Assembly (NCBI GenBank): GCA_045543615.1
Contig: JAZPXL010000005.1
Location: 124,001 to 188,000 of the forward strand
Reading direction: 5' to 3'
Length of the DNA stretch: 64,000 nucleotides
Origin: CAG-390 sp045543615
Lineage (GTDB): Bacteria; Bacillota; Clostridia; Oscillospirales; CAG-272
In this document: piece by piece, positions 26,054 through 33,510 of the stretch
Numbering within the stretch: position 1 is the stretch's first letter
Layout: every line of letters begins with the position of its first letter
The notes under the pieces: model-generated
What the model was told of the DNA's origin: nothing
What the model saw: the letters and a program-made list of their open reading frames with translations, nothing else
Databases searched by the model: none
Made by a program: the position numbers and the translations under genes

Positions 26054-26581
26054 ATGGCAGAGATTACAGTTCGAGTTATCGACAAAGCGCACAAAGAGGA
26101 CATCAATATAAAAAACGAGCCGTTCGAGCTTTTCGGACGAATGGTTGTTTCCTACAACGATGGTTGGAGCTACACCTGTGACCGCTTTGATTGCACAAGC
26201 AAGATGTGCTTCCCCGATGAAAATTATGATTATGAGGCTATGGCGGCTGATTGTTTTTTCGTTGGTGCTTACGATGGTGAGAGGTGCATCGGTCTTGCAA
26301 TTCTCCAAAAACAATGGCACAAATATCTTTATTTGTACGATCTTAAGGTAAACCGTGACTATCGTAGCCGTGGTGTTGGCAGCAAGCTTATTGAAGAGTC
26401 AGTACGAATTGCTCTGAAAAACTCATACAGGGGGCTTTACACCATAGCTCAGGACAACAACCTTGCCGCCTGCCGTTTTTACATCAAATGCGGCTTCTCG
26501 ATTGGTGGACTTGATACAAGAGTTTACACCGGAACATCCCAAGAGGGTAAAAAAGATATAATTTTCTATTTTGATGCGTAA
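26054..26581 (+). CDS. GNAT acetyltransferase related to streptothricin acetyltransferases
   Basis: A 175-residue GCN5-related N-acetyltransferase that would move acetyl from acetyl-CoA to an amine. The CoA-binding motif A is clear (DLKVNRDYRSRGVGSKLIEE), followed by AQDNNLAACRFYIKCGF and GGLDTRVY. The N-terminal EPFELFGRMV together with the DNNLAACRFY and GLDT elements closely follows the SatA/Sat4 streptothricin acetyltransferase pattern as I remember it. Whether it confers resistance or acts on a cell metabolite is unknown; chromosomal relatives of this type are frequent in Firmicutes. I chose the ATG at 26054 because TGGAGGGCG lies just before it and the promoter sits directly upstream. 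Single-gene unit. Confidence 0.88.
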   Translation: MAEITVRVIDKAHKEDINIKNEPFELFGRMVVSYNDGWSYTCDRFDCTSKMCFPDENYDYEAMAADCFFVGAYDGERCIGLAILQKQWHKYLYLYDLKVNRDYRSRGVGSKLIEESVRIALKNSYRGLYTIAQDNNLAACRFYIKCGFSIGGLDTRVYTGTSQEGKKDIIFYFDA

Positions 26582-26588
26582 AATAAAG

Positions 26589-26624
26589 AAACCCCGACTC
26601 GCTCGTTGAGCGAGTCGGGGTTTT
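26589..26624. terminator. Bidirectional terminator between GNAT and hydA
   Basis: A 15- to 16-bp stem (26589-26604 with 26608-26623) and 3-base loop, flanked by TTTT on the plus strand and TTTCTTTATTT on the minus strand. It lies between convergent genes and can serve both. Confidence 0.9.
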
Positions 26625-26648
26625 ATCAGTTTGCCTTACGGATGAATA

Positions 26649-28403
26649 TTAAAGACCTCTCTTGATATAGTGAGTGTGGAGGATCTCGTGTGCCTTATGG
26701 CTGTTGGGCTCGCCGAAGAATTCGGTGTAGAGCTGCCATACTGCAGAGTTCTTCTGGGACTCACGGATATCGCAAGCTTCATCATCACGATACAGAACAG
26801 CTGCACGGAGAGCACGGAGGTCAACTGTGTTACGAACGGATGCGGGCTGATAAGGCTGACCACCACCGTTTACGCAACCACCGGGACATCCCATAATCTC
26901 GATGAACTGAACATCAACAACGCCTGCCTCAACATCCTTGAGGAGTGCCTTTGCTGCCTTTGTACCGGAAGCAACAGCAACGCTGATTGTTGTCTCGCCG
27001 ATCTTGTATGTAGCAACACGATACTCGTTGTCATTACCCTGACGACGAATTTCGGGTGTCTCAAGAGGCTTCTCGAGAGGCTTGCCAAGGATAACCTCAG
27101 CTGCGTAACGGAGAGCTGCCTCCATAACGCCACCTGTTGCACCAAAGATCGCACCTGCAGATGTACCAAGATCGAAGGGCTTGTCAAATGCTTCGTCATC
27201 AAGCTCTCTAAACTTGATGCCTGCCTTCTCGATCATTCTGCCAACCTCACGGGTTGTGATAGCAACGTCAACATCAGGATATCCGGATGCAGACTGACCG
27301 GGTCTTTCAACCTCAAACTTCTTAGCAGTACAAGGAATTGCGGAAACAAAGAAGATATCCTTAGGATCAATGCCTTCCTTCTGTGCGAAGTATGTCTTCA
27401 TAACTGCACCAAACATCTGCTGAGGAGACTTGCAGGTAGAAAGGTTGTCTGTGAAATCAGGGAAATAGTGCTCGCAGTACTTGATCCATCCGGGTGAGCA
27501 GGATGTGATCATAGGAAGCTTACCACCATTCTGGAGGCGACCCATAAGCTCGGTAGCTTCCTCGATGATTGTAAGGTCTGCTGTGAGGTTCATATCGAAT
27601 ACGCCGTCAAAGCCGAGAGCCTTGAGAGCTGCAACCATCTTGCCCTCAACATCTGTGCCGGGCTCGTAGCCGAAGCACTCGCCGAGCTGTGCACGAACGG
27701 AAGGAGCTGTGCAAATATAAACCTTCTTTGTGGGATCAGCGATAGCTGCCTTAACAGCATCTGTATCGTCTCTCTCGTAGAGTGCGCCAACAGGGCAAGC
27801 AACGATACACTGACCACAGTTGATACAAGCAGTGTCAGCAAGCTTTACGTTGAAAGCAGAGCCGATAGTGGTGTCGAAACCACGCTCGTTTGCGCCGATT
27901 ACGCCGATGTCCTGCATTGTCTTACAAGCAGCAACGCAACGACGGCAAAGGATACACTTGTTGTTGTCACGAATAATGGGAGAGGATGTGTCAACATCAT
28001 ATGTTGTAACTTCTCCGCTGAATCTTGTCTCGTCAACGCCATACTCGTTGCAAAGCTTCTGAAGCTCACAAGTTGTAGAGCGTACGCAAGAGAGACACTT
28101 TCTGTCGTGATTGGAAAGAACGAGCTCGAGGTTCGTCTTTCTTGCTGCGTGAATCTTGGGAGTGTCGGTAAGAATCGACATACCCTCTGTTACAGGATAT
28201 ACGCAGGCTGTTACCATACGGTAGGGCTTGCCACCCTCGGAAACTTCAACAAGGCAAAGACGGCACGCGCCGATCTCGTTGATGTCCTTAAGATAGCAAA
28301 GTGTGGGAATATCTATTTTAGCAACACGGGCAGCCTCAAGAACGGTCATACCCTTGTCTACGGCATAATCTCTGCCGTTTATCTTGACATTAACTTTTTC
28401 CAT
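26649..28403 (-). CDS. hydA: [FeFe]-hydrogenase catalytic subunit, group A (bifurcating, NADH-linked)
   Basis: This is the catalytic subunit that makes or uses H2 at the H-cluster. From the N-terminus there is a [2Fe-2S] domain (GACRLCLVEV), a His/Cys cluster motif (NHDRKCLSCVRSTTC), two [4Fe-4S] ferredoxin motifs (CILCRRCVAAC and CINCGQCIVAC) and the H-cluster motifs TSCSPGW (about 300), PCTAKK (about 355) and MGCPGGCVNGGG (about 505). The start is the ATG at 28403 after AAGGAGGAG; a longer frame to 28430 would overlap hydB. With hydB and hydC it forms the trimeric complex that couples NADH and reduced ferredoxin oxidation to H2. The maturation genes hydE, hydF and hydG are not in the window. 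Confidence 0.96.
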   Translation of the reverse strand: MEKVNVKINGRDYAVDKGMTVLEAARVAKIDIPTLCYLKDINEIGACRLCLVEVSEGGKPYRMVTACVYPVTEGMSILTDTPKIHAARKTNLELVLSNHDRKCLSCVRSTTCELQKLCNEYGVDETRFSGEVTTYDVDTSSPIIRDNNKCILCRRCVAACKTMQDIGVIGANERGFDTTIGSAFNVKLADTACINCGQCIVACPVGALYERDDTDAVKAAIADPTKKVYICTAPSVRAQLGECFGYEPGTDVEGKMVAALKALGFDGVFDMNLTADLTIIEEATELMGRLQNGGKLPMITSCSPGWIKYCEHYFPDFTDNLSTCKSPQQMFGAVMKTYFAQKEGIDPKDIFFVSAIPCTAKKFEVERPGQSASGYPDVDVAITTREVGRMIEKAGIKFRELDDEAFDKPFDLGTSAGAIFGATGGVMEAALRYAAEVILGKPLEKPLETPEIRRQGNDNEYRVATYKIGETTISVAVASGTKAAKALLKDVEAGVVDVQFIEIMGCPGGCVNGGGQPYQPASVRNTVDLRALRAAVLYRDDEACDIRESQKNSAVWQLYTEFFGEPNSHKAHEILHTHYIKRGL

Positions 28404-28416
28404 TTTGGGCTCCTCC

Positions 28417-30303
28417 TTATTCCTTAACAATAGCAGCGAACTTACACTTTTCCATACAAGCGCCGCACTTGATACACTTGCTTGTATCGATGACGTGAGG
28501 ATTCTTTACTGTTCCACTGATTGCGCCAACAGGGCAAACACGTGCACAAGCTGTACAACCACGGCACTTATCCTCGATGATGCGATAGCGCAGAAGCTTC
28601 TTACATACGCCGGCAGGACATCTCTTGTCAACGATATGTGCAACATACTCATCTCTGAAGTATCTGAGTGTGGAAAGAACGGGGTTAGGAGCAGTCTGAC
28701 CGAGACCACAGAGGGAGTTAGCCTTGATGTAGTTGGAAAGCTCCTCAAGCTTGTCAAGGTCTTCAAGCTCGCCGTTGCCCGAAATGATCTTATCAAGGAT
28801 CTCAAGCAGACGCTTCGTACCGATACGGCAAGCTGTACACTTACCACAAGACTCGTCAACTGTGAACTCAAGGAAGAATTTAGCAATATCAACCATACAG
28901 TTGTCTTCGTCCATAACGATAAGTCCACCCGAACCCATCATAGAGCCGATAGCGAGAAGGTTATCATAGTCAATAGGAGTGTCAATGAGGTGTGCGGGGA
29001 TACATCCACCGGAAGGACCACCTGTCTGAGCAGCCTTGAACTTCTTGCCGTTCGGGATACCGCCACCGATGTCCTCGATAACTTCACGAAGTGTTGTTCC
29101 CATAGGAACTTCAACAAGACCTGTATGTGTGATCTTTCCACCGAGAGCAAATACCTTTGTTCCCTTGGACTTCTCTGTACCCATAGACTGGAACCACTCA
29201 GCACCGTTGAGAACGATCTGAGGAATGTTTGCGTATGTCTCAACGTTGTTGAGGACGGTGGGCTGTCCGAAGAGACCCTTTACTGCAGGGAAAGGAGGAC
29301 GGGGACGGGGCTCACCACGATTACCCTCAATGGATACCATAAGAGCTGTCTCCTCACCGCAAACGAATGCGCCTGCGCCGAAACGGAGAGAAATATCGAA
29401 ATTGAAGCCTGTGCCGAAGATGTTCTTGCCGAGGATGCCTGCTTCGCGAGCCTGCTTGAGAGCGATCTCAAGACGGTTGATAGCGATAGGATACTCTGCA
29501 CGAACATATACATAACCCTCGTCAGCACCGATAGCGTAGCCTGCAAGAGCCATAGCCTCGATAACTGCGTGGGGGTCGCCCTCAAGGATGGAACGGTCCA
29601 TAAATGCACCGGGGTCGCCCTCGTCGGCGTTACAAGCAACATACTTCTTTACGTTGCCACGGTTGGAGCAAGCGAACTTCCACTTAAGACCTGTGGGGAA
29701 GCCTGCGCCTCCACGTCCACGGAGTCCGGATGCAAGAACAAGGTCGATAAGCTCATCGGGAGTCATCTCTGTGAGAGCCTTTGCGAGAGCCTGGTAACCG
29801 TCACGAGCTATGTAGTCCTCGATCTTCTCGGGGTTAACAAGTCCGCAGTTACGGAGAGCAACACGATGCTGCTTCTGATAGAAGCTTGTGTCGTTGAGCT
29901 TGGGAATAACAACTCCACCCTCAGCAGCGTCACGGTAGAGATACTTGTCTACGGGAACTCCACCAACGATGTGAGAGTCGATGATCTCATCGAGATATTC
30001 GGGCTGTACCATACTGTAGAATGTTCCCTCGGGGTAAACGATCATAATCGGGCCGAGAGCACAGAGACCGAAGCAACCTGTCATTGTTACCTCAACATCA
30101 TCGGTAAGTCCGTGAGAAGCAAGACGATCCTTGAGAATGTCTATAAGCTTAGGGCTGCCGGAAGATGTACAGCCTGTACCACCACAGACGAGAATCTGTC
30201 TCTTATATTTACAACCGGTGTAGTCAGCACCTGTAAGCATAGCGATTTTGGAGCTATACTCGTTCTTAACTTCATTAAGAGCTGCAATAGTTTTGATTTC
30301 CAT
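28417..30303 (-). CDS. hydB: Hydrogenase NuoF-like flavin subunit
   Basis: The 628-residue flavoprotein subunit of the bifurcating hydrogenase, which oxidises NADH through FMN. An N-terminal thioredoxin-like [2Fe-2S] part (CGGTGCTSSGS, CFGLCALGP) precedes the NuoF core (about 130-500) with the nucleotide-binding GLRGRGGAGFPTGLKW and NADEGDPGAFMDR, an SLBB part, the [4Fe-4S] motif CGKCTACRIG, and a C-terminal double [4Fe-4S] ferredoxin domain (CRGCTACARVCPVG, CIKCGACMEKC). This layout matches HydB/HndC. It lies between hydC (18 bases) and hydA (13 bases), each with a good Shine-Dalgarno site. A 704-codon open frame lies on the opposite strand but is an artefact. Confidence 0.96.
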   Translation of the reverse strand: MEIKTIAALNEVKNEYSSKIAMLTGADYTGCKYKRQILVCGGTGCTSSGSPKLIDILKDRLASHGLTDDVEVTMTGCFGLCALGPIMIVYPEGTFYSMVQPEYLDEIIDSHIVGGVPVDKYLYRDAAEGGVVIPKLNDTSFYQKQHRVALRNCGLVNPEKIEDYIARDGYQALAKALTEMTPDELIDLVLASGLRGRGGAGFPTGLKWKFACSNRGNVKKYVACNADEGDPGAFMDRSILEGDPHAVIEAMALAGYAIGADEGYVYVRAEYPIAINRLEIALKQAREAGILGKNIFGTGFNFDISLRFGAGAFVCGEETALMVSIEGNRGEPRPRPPFPAVKGLFGQPTVLNNVETYANIPQIVLNGAEWFQSMGTEKSKGTKVFALGGKITHTGLVEVPMGTTLREVIEDIGGGIPNGKKFKAAQTGGPSGGCIPAHLIDTPIDYDNLLAIGSMMGSGGLIVMDEDNCMVDIAKFFLEFTVDESCGKCTACRIGTKRLLEILDKIISGNGELEDLDKLEELSNYIKANSLCGLGQTAPNPVLSTLRYFRDEYVAHIVDKRCPAGVCKKLLRYRIIEDKCRGCTACARVCPVGAISGTVKNPHVIDTSKCIKCGACMEKCKFAAIVKE

Positions 30304-30321
30304 AGTAATCCTCCTTTATCC

Positions 30322-30819
30322 TCAATCCTTGTACTTAGCGAGGATAGTAGCAACGTCAGCCTTTGTAAGTCTGCCGTATACCTCACCGTTAACCGTGAGA
30401 ACAGGTGCAAGACCGCACGCACCGATGCAACGGGTAGCCTCAAGCGAGTACTTACCGTCAGGGCTTGTTCCACCCTCTTCGATGCCAAGCTGCTTTGAGA
30501 ATTCCTCGAGTATCTCGCCCGAACCCTTAACGTAGCAAGCTGTACCGAGACAGATAGCAATAGCTACCTCGCCATTGGGATTGAGCTTGAACTGTGAGTA
30601 GAAGGTAACGATACCGTAGATCTCCTCAACAGGAGTGTCGGTCTTCTCAGCGATAATGCGCTGTACCTCGATGGGAAGGTAGCCGTAGATTTCCTGAGCT
30701 TCCTGGAGTATGGGCATCATCTTACCCCTGACTCCATCGTACTTGGCAATTACGGCAAGAAGCTTCTCTTCCTGCTCGGGAGTGCCGCGAAATTCGACCG
30801 TAGTCAATTTCTTTTTCAT
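30322..30819 (-). CDS. hydC: Hydrogenase NuoE-like [2Fe-2S] subunit
   Basis: A 165-residue subunit of the NuoE/HndA family. It carries one thioredoxin-fold [2Fe-2S] cluster with the four cysteines seen in CLGTACYVKG and RCIGACGLAP, and relays electrons in the soluble complex. An N-terminal helical part contains GYLPIEVQRIIAE, typical for the family. It is the first gene of the hydrogenase operon, preceded by a promoter about 150 bases upstream and by AGGAGGAC before the start. Confidence 0.95.
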   Translation of the reverse strand: MKKKLTTVEFRGTPEQEEKLLAVIAKYDGVRGKMMPILQEAQEIYGYLPIEVQRIIAEKTDTPVEEIYGIVTFYSQFKLNPNGEVAIAICLGTACYVKGSGEILEEFSKQLGIEEGGTSPDGKYSLEATRCIGACGLAPVLTVNGEVYGRLTKADVATILAKYKD

Positions 30820-30975
30820 AAGTTTGAGTCCTCCTATGTATGTTTAAAAAATTATTTTCCAAATAAAAAACGAGAATAACCGTAAATAAACTTTACAAGC
30901 CAAATTCACATAAAAACAAGTGGATTTTTCCCGCAAAAAACCATCCGTGATGAAATTGCGCACCACGACAGATAT

Positions 30976-31004
30976 ATTATACTACATTTTCATAAAAAAG
31001 TCCA
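30976..31004 (-). promoter_or_regulatory. Promoter of the hydrogenase operon
   Basis: Minus-strand TGGACT (31004-30999), a 17-base spacer and TATAAT (30981-30976). The leader before hydC is about 150 nt. Redox control by Rex is common for such operons, but I did not find a clear Rex palindrome. Confidence 0.7.
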
Positions 31005-31047
31005 TACCTCAAACGAAAATAATCGAGGAAAAATCGAGTTTTTTTGC

Positions 31048-31084
31048 AAAAAAATGCAGGAGCTTTCTCCACTTCCTGCATATT
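31048..31084. terminator. Orphan terminator-like hairpin upstream of the hydrogenase promoter
   Basis: ATGCAGGA and TCCTGCAT pair as an 8-bp stem with a loop of about 12 to 14 bases (about 31052-31080). The minus strand continues with TTTTTTTGC and the plus strand with ATTTTTAAG. No gene end explains it: rpsI already has its own terminator about 170 bases earlier. Confidence 0.55.
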
Positions 31085-31253
31085 TTTAAGAATAATTATT
31101 AAATTTTGAATATACTTGATAATTTAATATTCAATTAAGCAAGTCGGCCTCTTCTCTGCGGCGTAACAATCGGTCATCAAAATCAGATTTTACGCCTCAT
31201 TTTCGGCGAATTAAATCTATATTTAAATAAAATATAAAAATATATACAGAAAC

Positions 31254-31283
31254 AAAAAGCTCTGCCGAAGCAGAGCTTTTTGT
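31254..31283 (-). terminator. Terminator of rplM-rpsI
   Basis: A 12-bp stem (31254-31265 with 31270-31281), closed on the minus strand by a stable C(TTCG)G tetraloop, with a T tract. It lies 27 bases after the rpsI stop. Confidence 0.92.
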
Positions 31284-31309
31284 ATATCGAAATAATACAT
31301 TTCGGTTGA

Positions 31310-31711
31310 TTATCTCTTTGAGAACTGGGATGCACGACGAGCAGCCTTGAGACCGTACTTCTTTCTTTCCTTCATACGAGGATCGCGAGTAAGGAAGCCT
31401 GCTGCCTTGAGTGCGGGCTTGTTTGCCTCGTCAGCGAGAACGAGAGCACGGGAGAGGCCGTGGCGAATTGCGCCTGCCTGTCCGGAGAAACCACCGCCTG
31501 TTACGTTAGCAACGATGTCATACTTGCCAACATTGCCTGTAACCTCGAAGGGCTGGTTTACGATGAGCTTCATTGTAGCGAGACCGAAGTATTCGTCGAT
31601 GTCTCTGCCGTTAATGGTGATAGCACCTGTTCCGGGATATACTCTTACACGAGCAACGGATTTCTTTCTTCTGCCGGTTCCGTAGAAATAAGGCTTTGCA
31701 CTTGTATACAT
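31310..31711 (-). CDS. rpsI: 30S ribosomal protein S9
   Basis: Full-length S9 (133 residues) of the small ribosomal subunit. Family signatures are clear: YGTGRRKKSVARVR near the N-terminus, GGGFSGQAGAIRHGLSRAL in the middle, and the basic tail ending in SQFSKR that reaches the P-site tRNA. It follows rplM by 27 bases with a good ribosome-binding site, in the conserved rplM-rpsI order. Confidence 0.98.
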   Translation of the reverse strand: MYTSAKPYFYGTGRRKKSVARVRVYPGTGAITINGRDIDEYFGLATMKLIVNQPFEVTGNVGKYDIVANVTGGGFSGQAGAIRHGLSRALVLADEANKPALKAAGFLTRDPRMKERKKYGLKAARRASQFSKR

Positions 31712-31738
31712 TTGTTAATCTCCTTTCTACTTCTTCGA

Positions 31739-32164
31739 TCAGTCGATAGCAACGGGCTTCTGAGCCTGGTGCTTGTGAGCTTCGCCTGCATATACGTGCA
31801 GTCTTGTCATCGACTTGCGGCCGATGGTGTTTGCGGGGAGCATTCTCTTTACAGCGAGCTCCATAGCCATCTCGGGACGGGTTGCCATAAGTGTCTTGTA
31901 CTGAATGGACTTGAGGCCGCCGATATAGCCGGAATGATGACGATAGTACTTCTGCTCAAGCTTTCTGCCTGTCAGAACTGCCTTGTCAGCGTTGATGATG
32001 ATTACGTACTCGCCGCAGTCAACGTGGGGTGTGAACTCGGGGCGATGCTTGCCGCGAAGAATGTTTGCGGCCTTAACTGCCGTTCTACCAAGGGGCTTGC
32101 CTGCTGCGTCGATAACGTACCAGCGGCGCTCCACGGTCTCGGGCTTTGCCATGTAAGTGGACAT
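31739..32164 (-). CDS. rplM: 50S ribosomal protein L13
   Basis: L13 of the large subunit, 141 residues from the ATG at 32164 (MSTYMAKPETVERRWYVIDA). This start is set by TTGGAGGAAACAAA; the longer open frame to 32248 runs through the promoter and leader and is not coding. The signatures LRGKHRPEFTPH and GEYVIIINADK are present. It is the first gene of the rplM-rpsI operon. Confidence 0.97.
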   Translation of the reverse strand: MSTYMAKPETVERRWYVIDAAGKPLGRTAVKAANILRGKHRPEFTPHVDCGEYVIIINADKAVLTGRKLEQKYYRHHSGYIGGLKSIQYKTLMATRPEMAMELAVKRMLPANTIGRKSMTRLHVYAGEAHKHQAQKPVAID

Positions 32165-32184
32165 TTTGTTTCCTCCAAATAAAT

Positions 32185-32210
32185 TCTCGGGGCATAGTAC
32201 CCCCTTTTCA
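32185..32210 (-). promoter_or_regulatory. rplM leader hairpin (possible L13 autoregulatory element)
   Basis: In the roughly 50-nt leader, GGGG and CCCC pair around GTACTATG on the minus strand (about 32191-32207), just upstream of the L13 ribosome-binding site. Firmicutes L13 leaders are known to carry a structured autoregulatory element; assigning this hairpin to that class is inference. Confidence 0.4.
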
Positions 32211-32219
32211 GACTTGCTT

Positions 32220-32248
32220 ATTATACCACTAACACTTTCGCTTGTCAA
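32220..32248 (-). promoter_or_regulatory. Consensus promoter of rplM-rpsI
   Basis: Minus-strand TTGACA (32248-32243), a 17-base spacer and TATAAT (32225-32220); both boxes are perfect. Confidence 0.93.
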
Positions 32249-32439
32249 TACCTTTTTTGAAATTTTTTTGATTTTTTTAATTTAGCACCCCATTTCCTTT
32301 GATTTTCTCCGTTTTTTGCCCGTTTTGCTCTCTCGTTTATAACCTCTGTTCACATTTTTTTAATATCATTTCTCCGTTTTTCAGCATTTATTGCTATGCA
32401 CGAGAATATATTATAGTATAAAAAACAGGAGGTCATAGG

Positions 32440-33384
32440 ATGATAACAAAATACAAACCCGAGGGGATGCTTATACATACGCCTGAAAACAGAGGATATA
32501 TCTCATCAATTCCCGGCATCGAGCGTGCGATGCTGACCGGAGAGATACTTGAAGAAACTGCTCTTCTATGTGATGGAGAGATGAATCTTCATTTTGATCT
32601 TTGTGGAGTACACGGTATTATGCCAAAGGGGGAAGTGCTCTACACCCGTCCCGGTGAGGCGCAGAAGGATATTGCAGTAATTACAAGGGTGGGCAAACCC
32701 GTTTGCTTCCGTGTCATAGGGCTTGACCGTAGCACAAGCGAGCCTATTGCTTATCTCTCACGGCGAATTGTCCAGAGGGACTGTATGCATAATTTCGTAT
32801 CGGAGCTGATGGCAGGAGACATCGTGCGAGTAAAGATCACGCATCTTGAGTCCTTTGGTGCATTTGCTGACATCGGATGTGGTATCTCTGCGCTAATGCC
32901 TGTCGATTCTCTGTCGGTGTCAAGAATTTCGCACCCTCGCGACAGACTTTGCTGCGGCAATTTCGTCTATGCTGTTGTCAAGACGGTTGACAACGAAAGC
33001 GGAAGGATTTTTTTAAGCCAAAAGGAGCTTCTTGGCACTTGGGAGGAAAACGCCGCCCACTTCTCCGTAGGACAGACGGTTGCGGGGATCATACGCAGTG
33101 TGGAAAGCTACGGTATTTTTATTGAGCTGACACCAAACCTTGCAGGGCTTGCAGAGCTGAGGGGCGACATTGACGACATAATCGTCGGTGACACGGCTGC
33201 AGTATTCATCAAGAACATCATTCCTGAGAGAATGAAGCTCAAGTTGATTTTGATTGATACACACGAATCGTGCTCCGACTTTACTCCCGTCAAGTATTAC
33301 ATAGATTGCGAGCGCACAGAGCATATAGACTATTGGCGTTATTCACCCGAATGCTGTGCAAGAACGGTTGAAACTGTATTTTAA
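32440..33384 (+). CDS. S1-domain RNA-binding protein
   Basis: A 314-residue cytoplasmic protein built of S1-like OB folds, related to ribosomal protein S1 as found in Clostridia. The first unit (about 25-105) is degenerate; the second (about 122-195, GDIVRVKITHLESFGAFADIG) and third (about 208-280, VGQTVAGIIRSVESYGIFIEL) are clear. Binding to mRNA or ribosomes is expected from the family. The role of this short form is unknown. CAGGAGGTC precedes the ATG. Single-gene unit with its own terminator. Confidence 0.9.
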   Translation: MITKYKPEGMLIHTPENRGYISSIPGIERAMLTGEILEETALLCDGEMNLHFDLCGVHGIMPKGEVLYTRPGEAQKDIAVITRVGKPVCFRVIGLDRSTSEPIAYLSRRIVQRDCMHNFVSELMAGDIVRVKITHLESFGAFADIGCGISALMPVDSLSVSRISHPRDRLCCGNFVYAVVKTVDNESGRIFLSQKELLGTWEENAAHFSVGQTVAGIIRSVESYGIFIELTPNLAGLAELRGDIDDIIVGDTAAVFIKNIIPERMKLKLILIDTHESCSDFTPVKYYIDCERTEHIDYWRYSPECCARTVETVF

Positions 33385-33388
33385 AAAC

Positions 33389-33432
33389 AGAAGCGAAAGC
33401 TGTACTATGACAGCTTTCGCTTCTTGCTTTGT
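33389..33432 (+). terminator. Terminator after the S1-domain gene
   Basis: A 15-bp perfect stem (33389-33403 with 33410-33424) with a 6-base loop, followed by TGCTTTGT. It lies 5 bases after the stop. Confidence 0.85.
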
Positions 33433-33510
33433 AATATTCAGCGTATGCACTTGACTTATTTGCTTTTTTAGTGCATAATATTAGTAATCACTACATTTAA
33501 GGAAGATAAA

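Larger units (their letters stand above)
30820..31253. other. AT-rich intergenic region between the hydrogenase and rpsI genes
   Basis: About 430 bases with no gene. It holds the hydrogenase promoter, an orphan terminator-like hairpin (31051-31082) and, upstream of that, a longer imperfect inverted pair GGCGTAA/TTACGCC (about 31162 and 31190). Apart from these, I see only AT-rich sequence. Confidence 0.6.

Noticed and set aside
25373..26581. HTH-GNAT pair as a toxin-antitoxin module
   Set aside because: Each gene has its own promoter and the GNAT resembles streptothricin acetyltransferases. The HTH protein is membrane-bound, unlike TacA-type antitoxins.
28384..30498. A 704-codon open frame on the plus strand opposite hydB
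   Set aside because: It is fully antisense to a confident hydB gene, has a Cys/Thr/Leu-rich composition with no domain, and arises from the codon use of the real gene.
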